Shown: positions 11,925 through 24,900, numbered from the stretch's first letter. The stretch is DNA of 64,000 nucleotides from Ancistrus triradiatus (GCA_025084515.1 JAJAGP010000247.1:124001-188000); one strand, 5' to 3'. A program made the numbers and translations. Notes: generated from the letters alone by a model not told the origin.

Positions 11925-12137
11925 GCGCCCAAGGAGGTTGGGTCCCTTTTTAAGTCTTGGTCCTCCCAAGGTTTCTTCCTATAACACTCAGGGAGTTTTT
12001 CCTTGCTACTGTCGCCCTAGGCTTGCTCAATTTGGGATTGGACGTAGATATTAGGAGATCATCTAAACTTGTAAAGTTGCTTTGAGACACAGCTCCATTG
12101 TAAAAAGCGCTATATAAATAGATCTGACTTGACTATA
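11925..12137 (+). repeat. Dispersed fish repeat with 'agcgctatataaat' end
   Basis: Contains 'ggtttcttcctataacactcagggag' type sequence (11970-12000), 'ttgctactgtcgcccta' and 'aaagttgctttgagac', ending 'aaaagcgctatataaata' then 'gacttgact'. A partial second copy of the 3' end is at 29040-29102. I know it as a common dispersed fish repeat but do not name the family. Confidence 0.7.
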
Positions 12138-12178
12138 TTAGCTTAAAACAATGACTTAATTTCAGTCTTCGTCATATT

Positions 12179-12469
12179 TTAGATTTTCCTGGTAAAGTGA
12201 AGGTTAATGTGCTCCCCTTCAGCCACTACATCTTTTCGAAACAGCAGATCATGCACCATCACAGGGATGCTAAACGCACATGACTTTTCTTTATACATGA
12301 CATCACTGACACAAAAATACGTGGAAAAATGTGGGTGTGGACCCGTGACCCCACCAGATAAGGGCAAACACTTTGCTGTTTCACCACACAGGAAACCTAA
12401 ATCTCTTTCTGGAGACCTCCAAAGCCTGTCATCCCAGGTGAAGCCTTGTACTCCCACTATGTTTGCCAT
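12179..12469 (-). other. Unrecognised 96-codon frame
   Basis: An uninterrupted frame on the minus strand, ATG at 12469, stop at 12179. The product has ordinary composition (several His, Phe, Cys), no low-complexity run, and no motif I recognise. No repeat family seen elsewhere in the window overlaps it. It may be an accidental frame, a piece of an older transposon or a processed-gene fragment. The opposite strand is also open, which weakens the case for coding. Confidence 0.2.
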
Positions 12470-12987
12470 CTTGATTGGGAAATCCCATCCAAATGAAAGA
12501 TAATCCCTGTGTTTGCTTGAACGGAGATTGAACTGGACACCTTCCAGGACAGTTTAGTCCTACAGCGCATTCCAAGCAGTCAGCTGTATTTCCTCTAGTG
12601 TTTCACATAAATTAAACAGAATGGCTGAAATTGAAATTTACTGTTGGTTTGGCTTGTGTTTAAATATTTTAAATATTAAAAATGAAATGCTATTGATACC
12701 TCACATGAACAGTGACTACAGATCTCTTATCTAATCTTTCTGAAGATCATGAAATGGCCCACATTTTCACTGTTAACCTGCTGTTGCTCAATCTAAACAT
12801 GTTTTAAACTCAATTTTATCACCGTTAAAATCATTACTAAAGTGTTAGGGTTTGCACCAATGATCCCAGTGTATTTATTCGTCTCACCTGTCTCACCTGA
12901 ATCACATCCACAACACAAGTTATTTGTCTGAAGTGATCAAAGCCACACACTTTCAGTTTTTCATGCTGAGTTCAAGTGTGTGCCTCA

Positions 12988-13168
12988 GGACTGTGGTAGC
13001 GTAGCAGATAAAGTACTAGACATATAGACCTGAAGGTCCAGGGTTCAAATCAGACCTCTGTCAAGCTGCAACTGTTGGGTCCTTAACCCACAAATGCTTG
13101 GGTTGTAAGACTGTATCAGTTGTAAGTTGCTCCTCATAAGGGCATTTGCAAAATAGCTAAATGTGAGT
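12988..13168 (+). mobile_element. Degenerate tRNA-derived SINE
   Basis: Starts 'ggactgtggtagcgtagca' with B box 'ggttcaaatc' near 13042, and ends 'ataagggcatttgcaaaat'. The segment 'ccttgagcaaggc' is deleted compared with other copies. Confidence 0.8.
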
Positions 13169-13426
13169 CTATTTATGTTCCCTAAGCACAGTTTGCTTGC
13201 TTTCTGCATTTATCACTCTGGCTCAGCCTAACAAAACCTTTTCCAGCCAAAATCTTTTCCTGTTTTCTCTTTCAGCCAAAAACTGGAAGTGCTATATCGA
13301 CTGAAATTTCAGTGCATCTCTAATTTTGGCTGTTCCACCTCAAGTATTTGGCTTAAAGTATATTTAGAATTTTTAGGGCGAAGTATTGAACAGTACTGAT
13401 TCACAATTTATATGATTTATAGTACA

Positions 13427-13600
13427 TTTACATTTACAGCATTTAGCAGACGCCCTTATCCAGAGCGATTTACAATTGATACAGTCTTACAATCCAAGCA
13501 ATTGTGGGTTAAGGGCCTTGCTCAAGGACCCAACAGTGGCAGCTGGGCAGCCTTTTGATCCAGAGTCCAGTACCTTAACCGCTAGGCTACCACAGTCCAC
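13427..13600 (-). mobile_element. tRNA-derived SINE (minus) with target-site duplication
   Basis: Reverse copy starting with 'tttacatttacagcattt', then 'gccttgctcaaggacccaac', ending in the complement of the tRNA-like head 'ctaggctaccacagtcc'. It is bracketed by 'agtaca' at 13421-13426 and 13601-13606. Confidence 0.85.
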
Positions 13601-13689
13601 AGTACAGCAGTTCTATAATTGTTGTACTATGTACGAAGGTTATATACGCTAATGGAACTCCTTTTCCTCAACTCAATGAACATGTTTGA

Positions 13690-13850
13690 ATTTTCTCCAT
13701 GTGTTTTCTTTGGGTACTCCAGTTTTCTCCATTTCTCCAGTCATTGCATCTCAATTGTCTCAAATGTGTGTATTTGTATGCACCTGGGCTGCCAGTTAGG
13801 CTCTGGCTCCCTGTAACCCTGAATGGATTGAGCGAGTATGGAAGGGCAGT
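13690..13850 (+). repeat. Fragment of a 'gttttctcc...ccctgaatgga' repeat
   Basis: Retains phrases such as 'ggtactccagttttctcc' and 'ctgtaaccctgaatggattgag', typical of the 3' half of the tRNA-like dispersed repeat also seen at 45358-45560. Heavily diverged. Confidence 0.45.
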
Positions 13851-14300
13851 GGAGCGAGAATACGAGTTATTGTATGATAAATTAGGGGATCTTGGCTCAT
13901 TTGTTATACTTCACTTTTTGCTCTAAAAAAACTGCCTACCACATATGTCAAGCTTGCATAGAATACAGAAAGCCAAAACACCTGGGACCATGTTTCTGTT
14001 TGACCCCAAAACCCATGCTGAGAGTTGGTCACTTGCCCACAGTTGAAGTAAATAAAGGGAATAAAGGGAGTACAAATCTTACAGTATCCTCTTTCCCCAT
14101 GTGTGGAGATGAGGCACTCAGCCTCCAAAAATTACATATTAGGAAAAAAAAATCGACATGCATAATTTAAAAAACCAACAAGTTAATATGCAGTAAGACA
14201 GGTGTTCATTTTGGGTAACAAATCCAGTTATCTAAGAAAAAACAGTGACTTTTTTTAAAAAAATGAACCAAATTGCCAGAACAGACATTGCGAAATAACT

Positions 14301-14808
14301 ACAGTGGTGCTTAACAGTTTGTGAACCTTTAGAATTTTCTATATTTCTGCATAAAATGAGCTAAAACATCATCAGATTTACACCACAAGTCCTAAAAGTA
14401 GTTAAACAGAACCCAGTTATACAAATGAGACAAAAATATATACTGGTCATTTATTTATTGAGGAAAATGAATCCAAATTAATATTAGTGAGGGGCAAAGT
14501 ATGTGATCTAGGTTAGCAGTTAATTTGAAGGTGAAATAGATTAGGTGTTTTCATCAAGGGATGCCAATCAGGTGGTGAGTGGGCACCCTGTTTTATTTAA
14601 AGAACAGGGATCTATCAAAGTCGCTCTTCACAACACACGTTGTGGAAGGTATCATGCACGAACAAGGAGATTTCTGAGACCTTCATTGGTTTAATGGGTT
14701 CTTCTTTTCTACTTTTAGGCTTATGTGAAAATTGATGATGTTTTAGGGCATATCTATGCAGAAATATAGAAAAATTTAAAGGGTTCACAAACTGTCAAGC
14801 ACCACTGT
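14301..14808 (+). mobile_element. Tc1-like element, family A, internally deleted (508 bp)
   Basis: Both termini are present ('acagtggtgctta' left, 'caagcaccactgt' right), flanked by TA on both sides as expected for Tc1/mariner. The leader region and the first ~15 codons of transposase (from about 14653) remain. The rest is removed and the right terminal region follows directly at about 14690. It is a MITE-like derivative of the family that is near full length at 30524-32048. Confidence 0.85.
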
Positions 14809-15214
14809 ATGTTATATCTGCAGTTTAGCATGGAGACTCAGTTTGGCAATTAAACTTGCAGTGTTCTTTTTTTTTGTTAAGTGTTTATATACAGAGAACA
14901 TGACAAAACAAACCTCATCATAGTACGCATGTTTTATGGCTAATTCCTTTTAGATGGACCTCCTCCAGCCACAGAGATACAGGACGTTGGTCAGGACAGG
15001 ATGGGAGGTTACCAGCTACAGGCTACGGGGGGCACAAAGTGCCAGACCAAAAAACTTGGATCAATTGCTGGTTCAAATATTTGGAAGTTCTGTCGGCTTG
15101 TCACTGAAAACTGAATGACTCTGGCTTTTTGACGTACCCCCTGTGACACTGGAAGTCCTCCTCGGTACAAGTGATGCCGTTTCACAATGTACACTCCTGC
15201 ACTTGAAGGTTAAA

Positions 15215-15322
15215 TGGCATTGCTGAAGGGCCAACGTGGTAGCTGGCAGTGCTGAGATTCGAACCCATTACCTTTGGGTCAATAGTCCAATACCTTAACA
15301 GCTGCATTTACCACTGCCTTTT
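15215..15322 (-). repeat. Degenerate tRNA-like repeat (minus)
   Basis: Reads in reverse as a tRNA-like head with B box 'gggttcgaatctc' and 'ggtattggactattgaccc'. It is related in layout to the main SINE but differs in sequence, so it is probably another SINE family. Confidence 0.45.
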
Positions 15323-15837
15323 TACTCTTTTATGCTATCTCTTATTTATCATGATCAATAGGATGCTTCTATTGGTAGTTCTGAATCCTATTCTGACAGT
15401 TGCTAGGTCTAATAGTTGATGTTCTCAATACTGAAATCTCCCTCTGGTCCTGCCAATACAACTGCTATTAAAAGGTACATCCAATTTACTTCAAGAAAAA
15501 TATTATCCTTTGTACAGGCAAGGGGGGAGGCATACGTTTCCGTTGAACTGTCAGTCATTGCTTTTCATTAATGTGAAAAACTGTCGGTTACCCTAAAAAT
15601 CAGCATGTCTCTTTCAGGACAATAATCAGTTCGAGCCACAAAAGACAAAACGGTGCTACTTCATATCAAACGCCTTCCTGCTGTGCAGCCAAGATAAGCA
15701 TTAAATGTGGCTTGTTTGATTCATGTAGTAAAAGGTCCATCATTTTATGTTACACAAATTGGGGGGAAACACTACTCTATATGTAAAGACTTTTTAAATC
15801 AAAGAATGTACCTGGTCTAGAACCGCGAGAGGTACAT

Positions 15838-16010
15838 AGATCCAGAATGAGGAACCCTCATCCTGCAAGGGCCAGAGTGGCCACAGGTTTTCATCCCAAC
15901 TAAGCAGATGCTACAACTGACTCCACTTGTTTAATCAATTATTCTCTGTCTTTAAACAAATGATTAGTTGTAGTTGGCAACCTGGCACTCTGATGCTTGC
16001 CACAGATTTT
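15838..16010. repeat. Probable dispersed repeat ('gagtggccacaggttttca')
   Basis: The stretch with 'agaatgaggaaccctcatcc' and 'acttgtttaatcaattattc' resembles a fish dispersed repeat by memory. No second copy is in the window, so support is limited. Confidence 0.35.
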
Positions 16011-16853
16011 TCTTCAGCAACTTGTAATCACAAAAAATTGATCATTTTAGTATTTTAAGCTTTACTGAGCCATGTGTGATTGAATTTGAGCGGGTCAAGC
16101 CGTCCTGATCCAAGATGGATGGGTAGGCTTGCACTGAAATAGATTTTCCACGTGTCTGGATAGAGACATGGAGTACATAATCAAGTGAAAATGAATTACG
16201 AGCACTCTAGATAAGCAGGTATGGATTCATTGTGCTGTAAAATAGTGAACCCATCAATATTACAAGATTATATGAATGCCAGATTTTAATATAAGGTGCA
16301 CTTTGACTCCTGGTTTTACACTTTTTATAAAACCTGACATATCTGGTAGTTATGTTCAACAATTTGTCACTACAGAGCCCCACCAAACAATCATTCTTAA
16401 CATAACCCCACCTACACAGCTTGTTAAACGCAATAGAAAATAGAATTTAAGACAATAGAAGTTTACATTAATGTGCAGTACTCACTGGACCTCAAGCCCT
16501 GGTCTATATACACTGGAGGTCAAAGGGTCTAAAGCGCTAGTGAAAATGCTTGTTTGGAAATTTGTGGAAAGGACTCCAAAACAATATCAAAACTTAGCAA
16601 CAACCACTTGAAGACCAAAGAAAAATCAAAGGGTTCCTGACTCTCATGGTCTTTCTTCATAGTTCACTACCTTTAAACCTAAAGTCTTCCAGTGCATTTA
16701 TGGGGGAACAGGAAAAACTGAGAAAGGACAAGCATTCAGTTATATCACAAGATGCCTCTTTGAAATACAGGTTATTTATGATGGGTACGTTTCGACAAAT
16801 CCCTCGCAAGGTGATTTATATACAACTTGAGGGGTTTAATATAAACTGTATAT

Positions 16854-18106
16854 ACACTGGGGCAAAAAAGTATTAGTCAGCCACTGATGTGCAAGTTGAT
16901 CTACTTAGAAAGATAAGTGAGGTCTGTAATTTATCAGAAAAAAAGCTACACTTCATATGAGAGACAAAATGGAAAAAAAAGAAAATCCAGGCAACACATT
17001 GTGGATTTTTAAAAGAATTTATTGTAAATTATGTGGAAAAATAAGTATTGGACAATAAACAAAAAGTTCAATCACTACTTTGAACATTAACCTTAGTTGG
17101 CAAGATGGAGGTTCAAATGTGTCCTGTAAGTTCACCCGGTTGGCCACACTGTAGCTGGTATTTGGCCATTCCTCCATGCAGATTCCTCTAGAGCAGTGAT
17201 GTTTTAGAGGCAACAAGGCTTTCAAACTCCCTCACACATTTTTTTGGGTTGATGGCTGGAGACTGGATAGGCATCCAGGACCTAGAAATGCTTTTTACGG
17301 AGCCACTCCTTCATTGGCCCGAGCGGTTGTTTGGGATCATTGTGATGCTGGAGACCCAGCCATGTTCCATTTTCAATGCTCTCACTGAGGAAGGAGGTTT
17401 TGGCTTAAATCTCCCGAACATTGGCCCCGTTTGTTCTTCTCTTAACACGGATCAGGTCATCCTGTCCCCTTTGCACAAAAAACAGCCCCAAAGCATGATG
17501 TTTCCACCCCCAGCTTCAGAGTAGGTATGGTGTTCTGGGATGCAACTCAGCCTTTCTAACTTCTCCAAACACGACGAGTTGAGTTTACCAGAAAGTTCTA
17601 TTTTGGTTTCATTGACCAATGATATTCTCCCAATCCTCTTCTGATCATCCATATGCTCTCTGGCAAACTTCAGACGGGCCTGGACATGTACTTTCTTAAG
17701 CCGGGGGGCACGCCCTGGCACTGCAGGATCTGAGTTCCTCTCGGCGTAGTGTGTTACTGATGTAGGCTTGCTACTTTGGTCCAGCTCTCTGCAGGTCATT
17801 CATTCAGGTCCCTCCGTGTAGCTTGGGATTTTGTCACCGTTCTCATGATCATTTTGATCCACGGGATGAGATCGCACCGGCAGGGGGAAAAAAATCTTGC
17901 TTGTTGTTGGGTGACCAAAAATTATTTTCCACCATGATTGACAATTTAAAGTCTTTAAAAATCCTTTAGATGTGATTTCCTGGATTTTTTCTCATTTTGT
18001 CTCTATAGTTGAGTGTACCTATGATGAAAATTACAGGACCTTTCTCATCTTTCTAATAGAAGCACTTGCAGAATCAGTGGTGACTAAATATTTTTGCCCC
18101 ACTGTA
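16854..18106 (-). mobile_element. Tc1-like element, family D, decayed, about 1.25 kb
   Basis: Left terminus 'acactggggcaaaaaagta' and right terminus 'tatttttgccccactgt' are inverted repeats. On the minus strand a broken transposase can be followed: 17799-17452 includes a run resembling the Tc1 middle domain ('HVQARLKFAREHMDD') and the degenerate 'NETKIELSGK' that replaces the usual W-T-D-E-T-K motif, followed by 'GGGNIMLWGCF'. The 3' catalytic region and N-terminal helix-turn-helix are shortened or lost. No function expected. Confidence 0.8.
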
Positions 18107-20880
18107 GATACATTCAGTGTTAGACGTGGTGGAGGGTCCTAGTTTCCCAAAGGCTAAACAACCAAACATTTCTATTTTACGTCTTTAGGAAACTCCCCTT
18201 TATCCACGGAGACTTAAATTTATACAGTCTGTACCTTACAAGGTACAGTCCATGAGGTGATCCAACTGGGCCAGTTTGCAGTTCTGGGACTTTAAACCTG
18301 AACTTTCGGGTTAATCGTCCAGTACTTATCTGTGTGTCACCACTACCCCATCTTTTGCCAACATGCAGAACAGGGGGATCCAAGGGGATCACTGAGAAGA
18401 TCCTGAAGAAGTACATTTCTATATACAGCCAAAAAATTCCTGTGTATTCCACATTGCATATTTCAGTGTTTATATTTAGTTACATAACAGAGCAACTAGA
18501 GGGCATGGTTCTGTATGTTTTTATATTAATTACTGAGTAGCAATTAAAGATAGATTACCTCAAAAGAGGTAAGCGGTGGTGGGTGTAGCCATACAGACTT
18601 TAATCAGTTGAGGTGTGGAGGCATCAGTTACGGAGAAAATATATCAGGCATAATTTCTGATAATCTTACTTTCGCCTTATGTGTAATCCACTTAGTAGTA
18701 CAGAGTTTTGTAATGCATTGTAATTATTGTGCATAAAACCTGGCAAAACAAAACTTGTAAGAAATTATACTTGGATTATTGTATTATTGTTTTGTTCCAA
18801 TATTGTATTGCTTGGAAAAAAACACTCATTACATTGAAACATGTTTTTATTGGAAATTGTAAGCTGTATTATGTACAGACTACAACAGGGTGAATTACAA
18901 GGAGGTTTTTTTATTGTATATGGAAAATGTAGTATGTAATATTGGAAAAATAGTAAAGTGCAGAAGTAAGTTGGCCATGTATGACCTCAAGGCAAAATTA
19001 ACTCATTAAACAGACCAAATAATAAACCAGAATTTTGAAAGGATTGTAAGCTATAGATAACATCAGTGGTTCGCCAGCATTTTTCTGTGGAGCCCCCATA
19101 CGAGTTATCTAAGAAAGCTGTTGCCCCCGAGCCTTGACACACAGACCAAAGAAATAAGTGATTCATTGCAAGTCTTTATTGGTAAAAATTAATTTATAGT
19201 ATAGCTACATTATAAACTTTTTTTCATTAGTGCTCTTTTTCTCATTTTCTCTTTACAAGGACGCTAAAAATTTAGCTAAAAGATCAAACATAAAGCTGGA
19301 CATTATTCTTTTAACGTCCCAAGAAAGTAGGACACATCCTTACAAAATCTTTTTAAGTTAATTTTATAAGACCGATTTTTCCAGTGAGTGCATTGTTTTT
19401 AATTTTATTAACATGCCAATTATTGTATTTCGACAAACGCAGTGATCCTATGAGCAAACAAAGCCCTCTGTGATGTAAATGACCTTGGTAGGTTAACAGG
19501 ACTCTACAGAGATTATAAGCACAAAGTGTCATTCGGTTCCACTTGGGTATGTTATCTCATTTTGGTTGCATTTCCATCAATAAGTCTGTATGTTATACCT
19601 GCAATTTATGTTAAACCCTTCTTCATTGTGCTAAGGCATGTGACATCTGTGAGATGTCTGTTTCTTCTCTGACCTCTCCCATAGAGGGAGTAAGCACTTC
19701 CTCAGCCCAGCTAAAGGAAGTCCCTCATCTGTAGAGCTGTGCTGTCAGGAAGGAGAGAAATGTTTCAGTCGTTCTCAGCTTTCCAAGCGCTTGTGAAAAA
19801 CAATGGAAAAGCAATCCTGCATGTTCAATAACTCATTGGAGCTGGAGATAATGGGCAGGACAGAGGGCAGTTTGGGGGGGATGTTGGGGTGCCAGGCTTT
19901 GCTAGACTCCTTGCTTTGTTTATCTAATCTGGTTGTGTGCGCTCAGGCCCAAGAGTGGACAGAAGAGACCACAGAGAGAGGTCACACATTTGAAAATCCC
20001 ACCTGAAGGAACTGAGAATTAGGCAAAGAGAATGAAAACAGTTTACACCAGAGAGAGAGGAGAGAAGAGAGCGCAGGAATTGGATTACTGCAGAGTTGTG
20101 TAGACTGGATTACATCTCTCGGGAGCCATAAATTTAACATGGCTGTGTGGAGTGGCAATTTTAAAGTCAGCAGAAGATCAAGGTCAGGAAAGCTGGCAAG
20201 ACAATTATATTTGGCTGGGCCACAGCAATCACTGTTTTGCCACAAGGTTCAAGCTCTTAAAACTGCCAACTGTTGGAGAGGCGTGATCTCGCGTACTTAA
20301 ACAAAGTTCCTGATTCTGGTAAAAGCAACAAACTGTGGACTAATAATGTCTGTTTTTAAGCTTTGTACAATAGCCCTTCTTACCAACAGGTATGACCCGT
20401 TTAATGACCGCATTGAAAGTTCTGCTGTGACTGGATATTGCTATAGTCACATAGTTCTTTTATGCTACTATAATTTAATATGAAAAGGTATTTTTTCCAT
20501 AAGAAGAACTGCAAAAATGATTAAATAGACAGTATTACGAACAACCAATCAAGATTTATGGGGGCACTTGAAGGCAGAGAAAGCCACGCATGCAGTACAC
20601 ATCAAAGATGCTCTTTTTATTGCAAATCATTCTAGGATAAACATGGATCATCAGAGAACTTCTCGAATTCAAAAAAATTGACTCTTTGGGAAAATCTGAT
20701 TAATACCAGCTTGAATCAACTTTTCAACTAAATTGTAATGCCTGATTAATATGATGTGTAATGAATTGATGAAATTAAGAAAAGACAAAATAGAAACATT
20801 TGCAATGGTGATCTCAGACTTTTTGATCCACTATATCTAGCACAACTGTGAAAGTTCTATTAGGCAACCTGAGATGTGTT

Positions 20881-21248
20881 GTTCTATTGGTATAATGACC
20901 GATTCTAAATAAAATATCACTCTCTTGTTTAGAATACAACCAAAAATTTGTATTGCAGGATAAAAATAGAAACAAAAATCAGAAAAAAAACAACTTTCTA
21001 TGGCTACAGTGGCAAGAATTTTTGTTGGACCTCCCTGACGCCTTACACTGAGCAAAAGAAACATCTGGCAGCTTCACCAGGATCCCAAGTTGCCCTTCTA
21101 CAGTCTGAAGGAAGCTTGATTGGAATGGTCTTTTGGATGGTAGCAGACAAGAACCACTTTTCGCAGAATGGGGAACAGAGTGAAAAGGCCTAAGATGATA
21201 AAGCTCACAACAATTTGAATGAAGATCAGTTGAAAAGAGGATTATAAC
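20881..21248 (-). mobile_element. Tc1-like fragment, family B, reversed
   Basis: Contains the complement of family-B landmarks: 'agcagacaagaaccactttt' (compare 'aaaaagtggtttcttggctg' elsewhere), 'tacagtggcaag' and 'tagaatacaaccaaaaattt'. It lacks its outer terminus and joins directly to a family-A fragment at about 21249. Confidence 0.65.
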
Positions 21249-21982
21249 AGGCCCAAAACAATATACTAACACCACCTGTTTCAACAGATGGGATAAGGTT
21301 CTTATGCTGGGAATGCAGGTTTTCCTTTATTTCCAAACGGAACGCTTTTCTTTTAAACCAAAAGGTTTTATTTTGGTCTCATCGTCCAGAAAACATTCTT
21401 CCAGTCGCCTTACGGTGTCGTCCAAGTGATCTTTAGCAAAATGCAGACGAGCAGCAATGTTCTTTTTGGAGAGCAGTGGCTTTCTTCTTGCAACCCTGCC
21501 ATGCACACCATTGTTGTTCAGTGTTTTTCTGATGGTGGACTCCTGAACATTAACATTAGCCAATGTGAGAGAGGCCTTCAGTCACTTAGAAGTTACCCTG
21601 GGGTCCTTTGTGACCTCGCCAACTATTACACACCTTGCTCTTGGAGTGATCTTTGTTGGTCGACCACTCCTGGGGAGGGTAACAATGGTTTTGAATTTCC
21701 TCCATTTGTACACAATCTGTCTAACTGTGGATTGGTGGAGTTCAAACTCTTTAGAGATGGTTTTGTGACCTTTTCCAGCCTGATGAGCAACAACTCTTTT
21801 TCTGAGGTGCTCAGGAATCTCCTTTGTTTGTACCATGATACACTTCCACAAACTATGTGTTGTGAAGAGCAGACTTTGATAGATCCCTGTTCTTTAAATA
21901 AAACAGGGTGCCCACTCACACCTGATTGCCGTCCCATTGATTGAAAACACCTGACTAATTTCACCTTCACATTAACTGTATA
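21249..21982 (-). pseudogene. Tc1-like transposase remnant, family A (minus)
   Basis: The minus-strand frame 21851-21582 encodes the N-terminal paired-type DNA-binding region (TKEIPEHLRKRVVAHQAGKG, then STVRQIVYKWRKFKTIV and SGRPTKITPRAR). The next frame, 21563-21327, continues with ESTIRKTLNNNGVHGRVARR and ends near a degenerate 'DDETKI'. The frame shifts between them and the 3' catalytic part and terminus are missing. The + strand frames across this region are shadows of it. Confidence 0.8.
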
Positions 21983-24900
21983 GAATATCGAATATATGTA
22001 ACACATAGCAAAGGAGACACCAAGCTCCAAACTGATGTTAAACCAGTGCTGTAATTATTCGTCATTTTCATGTCTTGATCCTTTTTTTTCAAATTGCTTC
22101 TTCAACACAATCCAATTTACCAAAAATTATTTAAAAATAAATGTCATTAAAAAATCCTAAATGCAATCCTCTCATCTGCTTGTGCAGGTTGAACCATCTG
22201 CCTCATCTATCTATTCGCTTTACACAAAATGAATCATATTGACAAGTGTTTGATTAATTCGTCAATGAGTCATTTAGACAATCTGTTCAATTCTTTGCTT
22301 CTCATTATCACAGTAGTCCTTCATGTAGCTGACTTTCACGTATCCTCCTTCCTTCTTTTCCTCCCTCATGATTACAAATGTGTATGACAAACGCATACTA
22401 CAGTGTTCTGCACATAATGCCACTCTGAGGAGTAATTAACCTGACATTTGTTTGCTAAAGGAGACTCTTCATGGCGTTGTGTTTGCAAGGTTAAACCGAG
22501 TAAAGGAAGTTAGGGTTAATTACTCAGTGTCAAACAGAGAAATATTGATTGCCAAAGCGATGTACATCAATGATAATGTTTAAAACAATAAGGCTTGGTT
22601 ACACCTCCCTTCACCTACAAAGGAGCACCAGTACAGTGAGGTGATTATTCCAACACATATCTACGAATTTGATCCCAACCCTCTAGTCACTGGATGTAAA
22701 ATTCAGCCAGACTTTTTGGGTGGCTATTTCAGGATTTCATCTGCTGTCCATAATAACCCACAAGCTGTTGGCAGTGAGTAATGGTTTCTGACCATTTCTT
22801 GTAACTTCTGTGAGTCCCTGTTAATTTAGATGTTCATCATTAATAGACCTTTTGAATCGTTTATTGCACCGTTCTTTAATAGGTGCTCTTTTGCTAGAAC
22901 AAATGCAATAACACGATCTTGCCACCCCAATGTCCTTCTTCTGACCTGGGTCGATAGTGCTTTTCACATGTAATGCCCAATGATGTTTCGATCTAAACGT
23001 TAAGGTCAGAATTATTAATTATAAGAGCACTATGTTGCTCTGTCACACTTGGTAAAATGATACTGTTAGGTCATGGGGCATGACAGGCTAAGGGATTAGG
23101 AGGGATTATGTGGTGTCTGGCCAACGACACATGGTAAATTTGGGCAGCATGATAAGATTAGTCTCGCCTCCGCTCAGTCTGAAACTGTAGTTGATGCTGG
23201 AAAATACGTTACGTTCTTAATATATTAAAATATCTTTGATATGGGTCTTGAGAAAAGGTTAGTTTATGTTTTAAGTGTGAATTTACAGATAAACAGTTAT
23301 ATTATAAAGTTGGTTTGGGTAACACTGACACCTATGGTTCAAGTATGTATGCTGATTTGAAAATTACTTTCGTCGTGTGATCGTTTTAATTAGCAGAAGA
23401 CGAATTAATTAAGTACTTAGAACCCAGTATAATCAGAAGAAGGAGTTGTGTAACACTCAGAAGATAAATATTGTGATGAATCCTAGATCTCTGGTCAGAA
23501 GGTGCACACCGTATGTTTTGTACTGTACTTGTACTGGTTCAGGATTGACTTTAACATAATATTAAGAAGGCAGCAATACTGATTTCGGTTTAGTAGGCTA
23601 GTTTATGATTCAATCGTCAAAGTATCCGCACCTAATGGCTCCTATTTTAGCGGTATTACGGTAGTGCGTTGCTAACTCTCTCTGAAGTTCATATTTTCAA
23701 GCCAATATTTCGGCGAATAAAGTAGGGATTGAAATATGTTTCGCGACGTGGATATATTTTACTTTGTCTAAAAACTATTCATACTATCTTTAAGAAGTAT
23801 TTGGGTAACAACTCCTTTACTGTACGTTTTATTTTGTAATTATGCATAAATGCATATACAGCATGCACATAGCTCTGAGCTTCTGAGTTTATATGTTTAA
23901 TAAAGCTCACAATATATCATTTTTTCCAACTTGATTATATTGAAGAACACCTGCTGAGTGTCCACACCATGTGTGAACCAGATCTGTGGTGGAAATTCTG
24001 AGTTATAACCACTTGAATGTATATTGTTATTTCCAATGCATTGATAATACCAGTATACATTCAAGTGGTTATTAGGTAATAAGTGCAGTGGAACCATTTA
24101 CTTCAGACTAGGTAACTCATACCTCCACATGGAATGCATGTACCTATCCAAGGTATCAGATTCAAGATGTGATTTTAAGCAGAAAACATCTTAGTGCAGG
24201 AATTTCAAAGATCACATAGGGACATCCTTATAGAAAACACACAAAATCACTACTGCTACAGATGTCTGGCATTACACATTCGAAGGCCGTCTGCTGAGAT
24301 TTTCATTTGGAAGATTAACTCTAACTACTGTATGAATTGAGAAAAAAAGCCCAAAAGAGTTGAAGCATAAATCCACGCTCTCCATTTGGTAATAAATGAG
24401 ATTTTGTCTCATGGTGTCCACCATCTGTTGGATTGGACTGTGCACTTTCAGAGTACTATCCGCAGTCAGGGCACCCAGCAAATGGCCACGGTGGCACATG
24501 CCCATCTCTAAAAATAACTAATCTCCAAGTCACTAGTGGCTTCTGATACACTCATTTCCATGCTAAAATGTGCCTGAAATGCTGCTGATAAGTAATGGAC
24601 TAGGCTGATATTATGGTATCCTGAGAGCTTAATAACCCTACTAGAAGCAAAATCACTTCCTAACTACTCCTGAATGTCTTAGGTTGCAGTAATGTAGCAC
24701 ATAAAGTAGATACAATGGTTGCAACCCAAGAAATCCAAGATGTGCTTAACATAATGCACTGCATACACCAAGTAACCGTGAAAATGAAATTTTAATCTAT
24801 ATAATATAGGTATAATACGGTATAAGTCATATAGTTTTTTTTAGATACCCAATAAAATACCATACAAATGAATTCACTGTATTTCAACCACTATTTTGTA

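Noticed and set aside
21426..21944. 172-codon + strand frame
   Set aside because: It is the antisense shadow of the Tc1 family-A transposase read on the minus strand.
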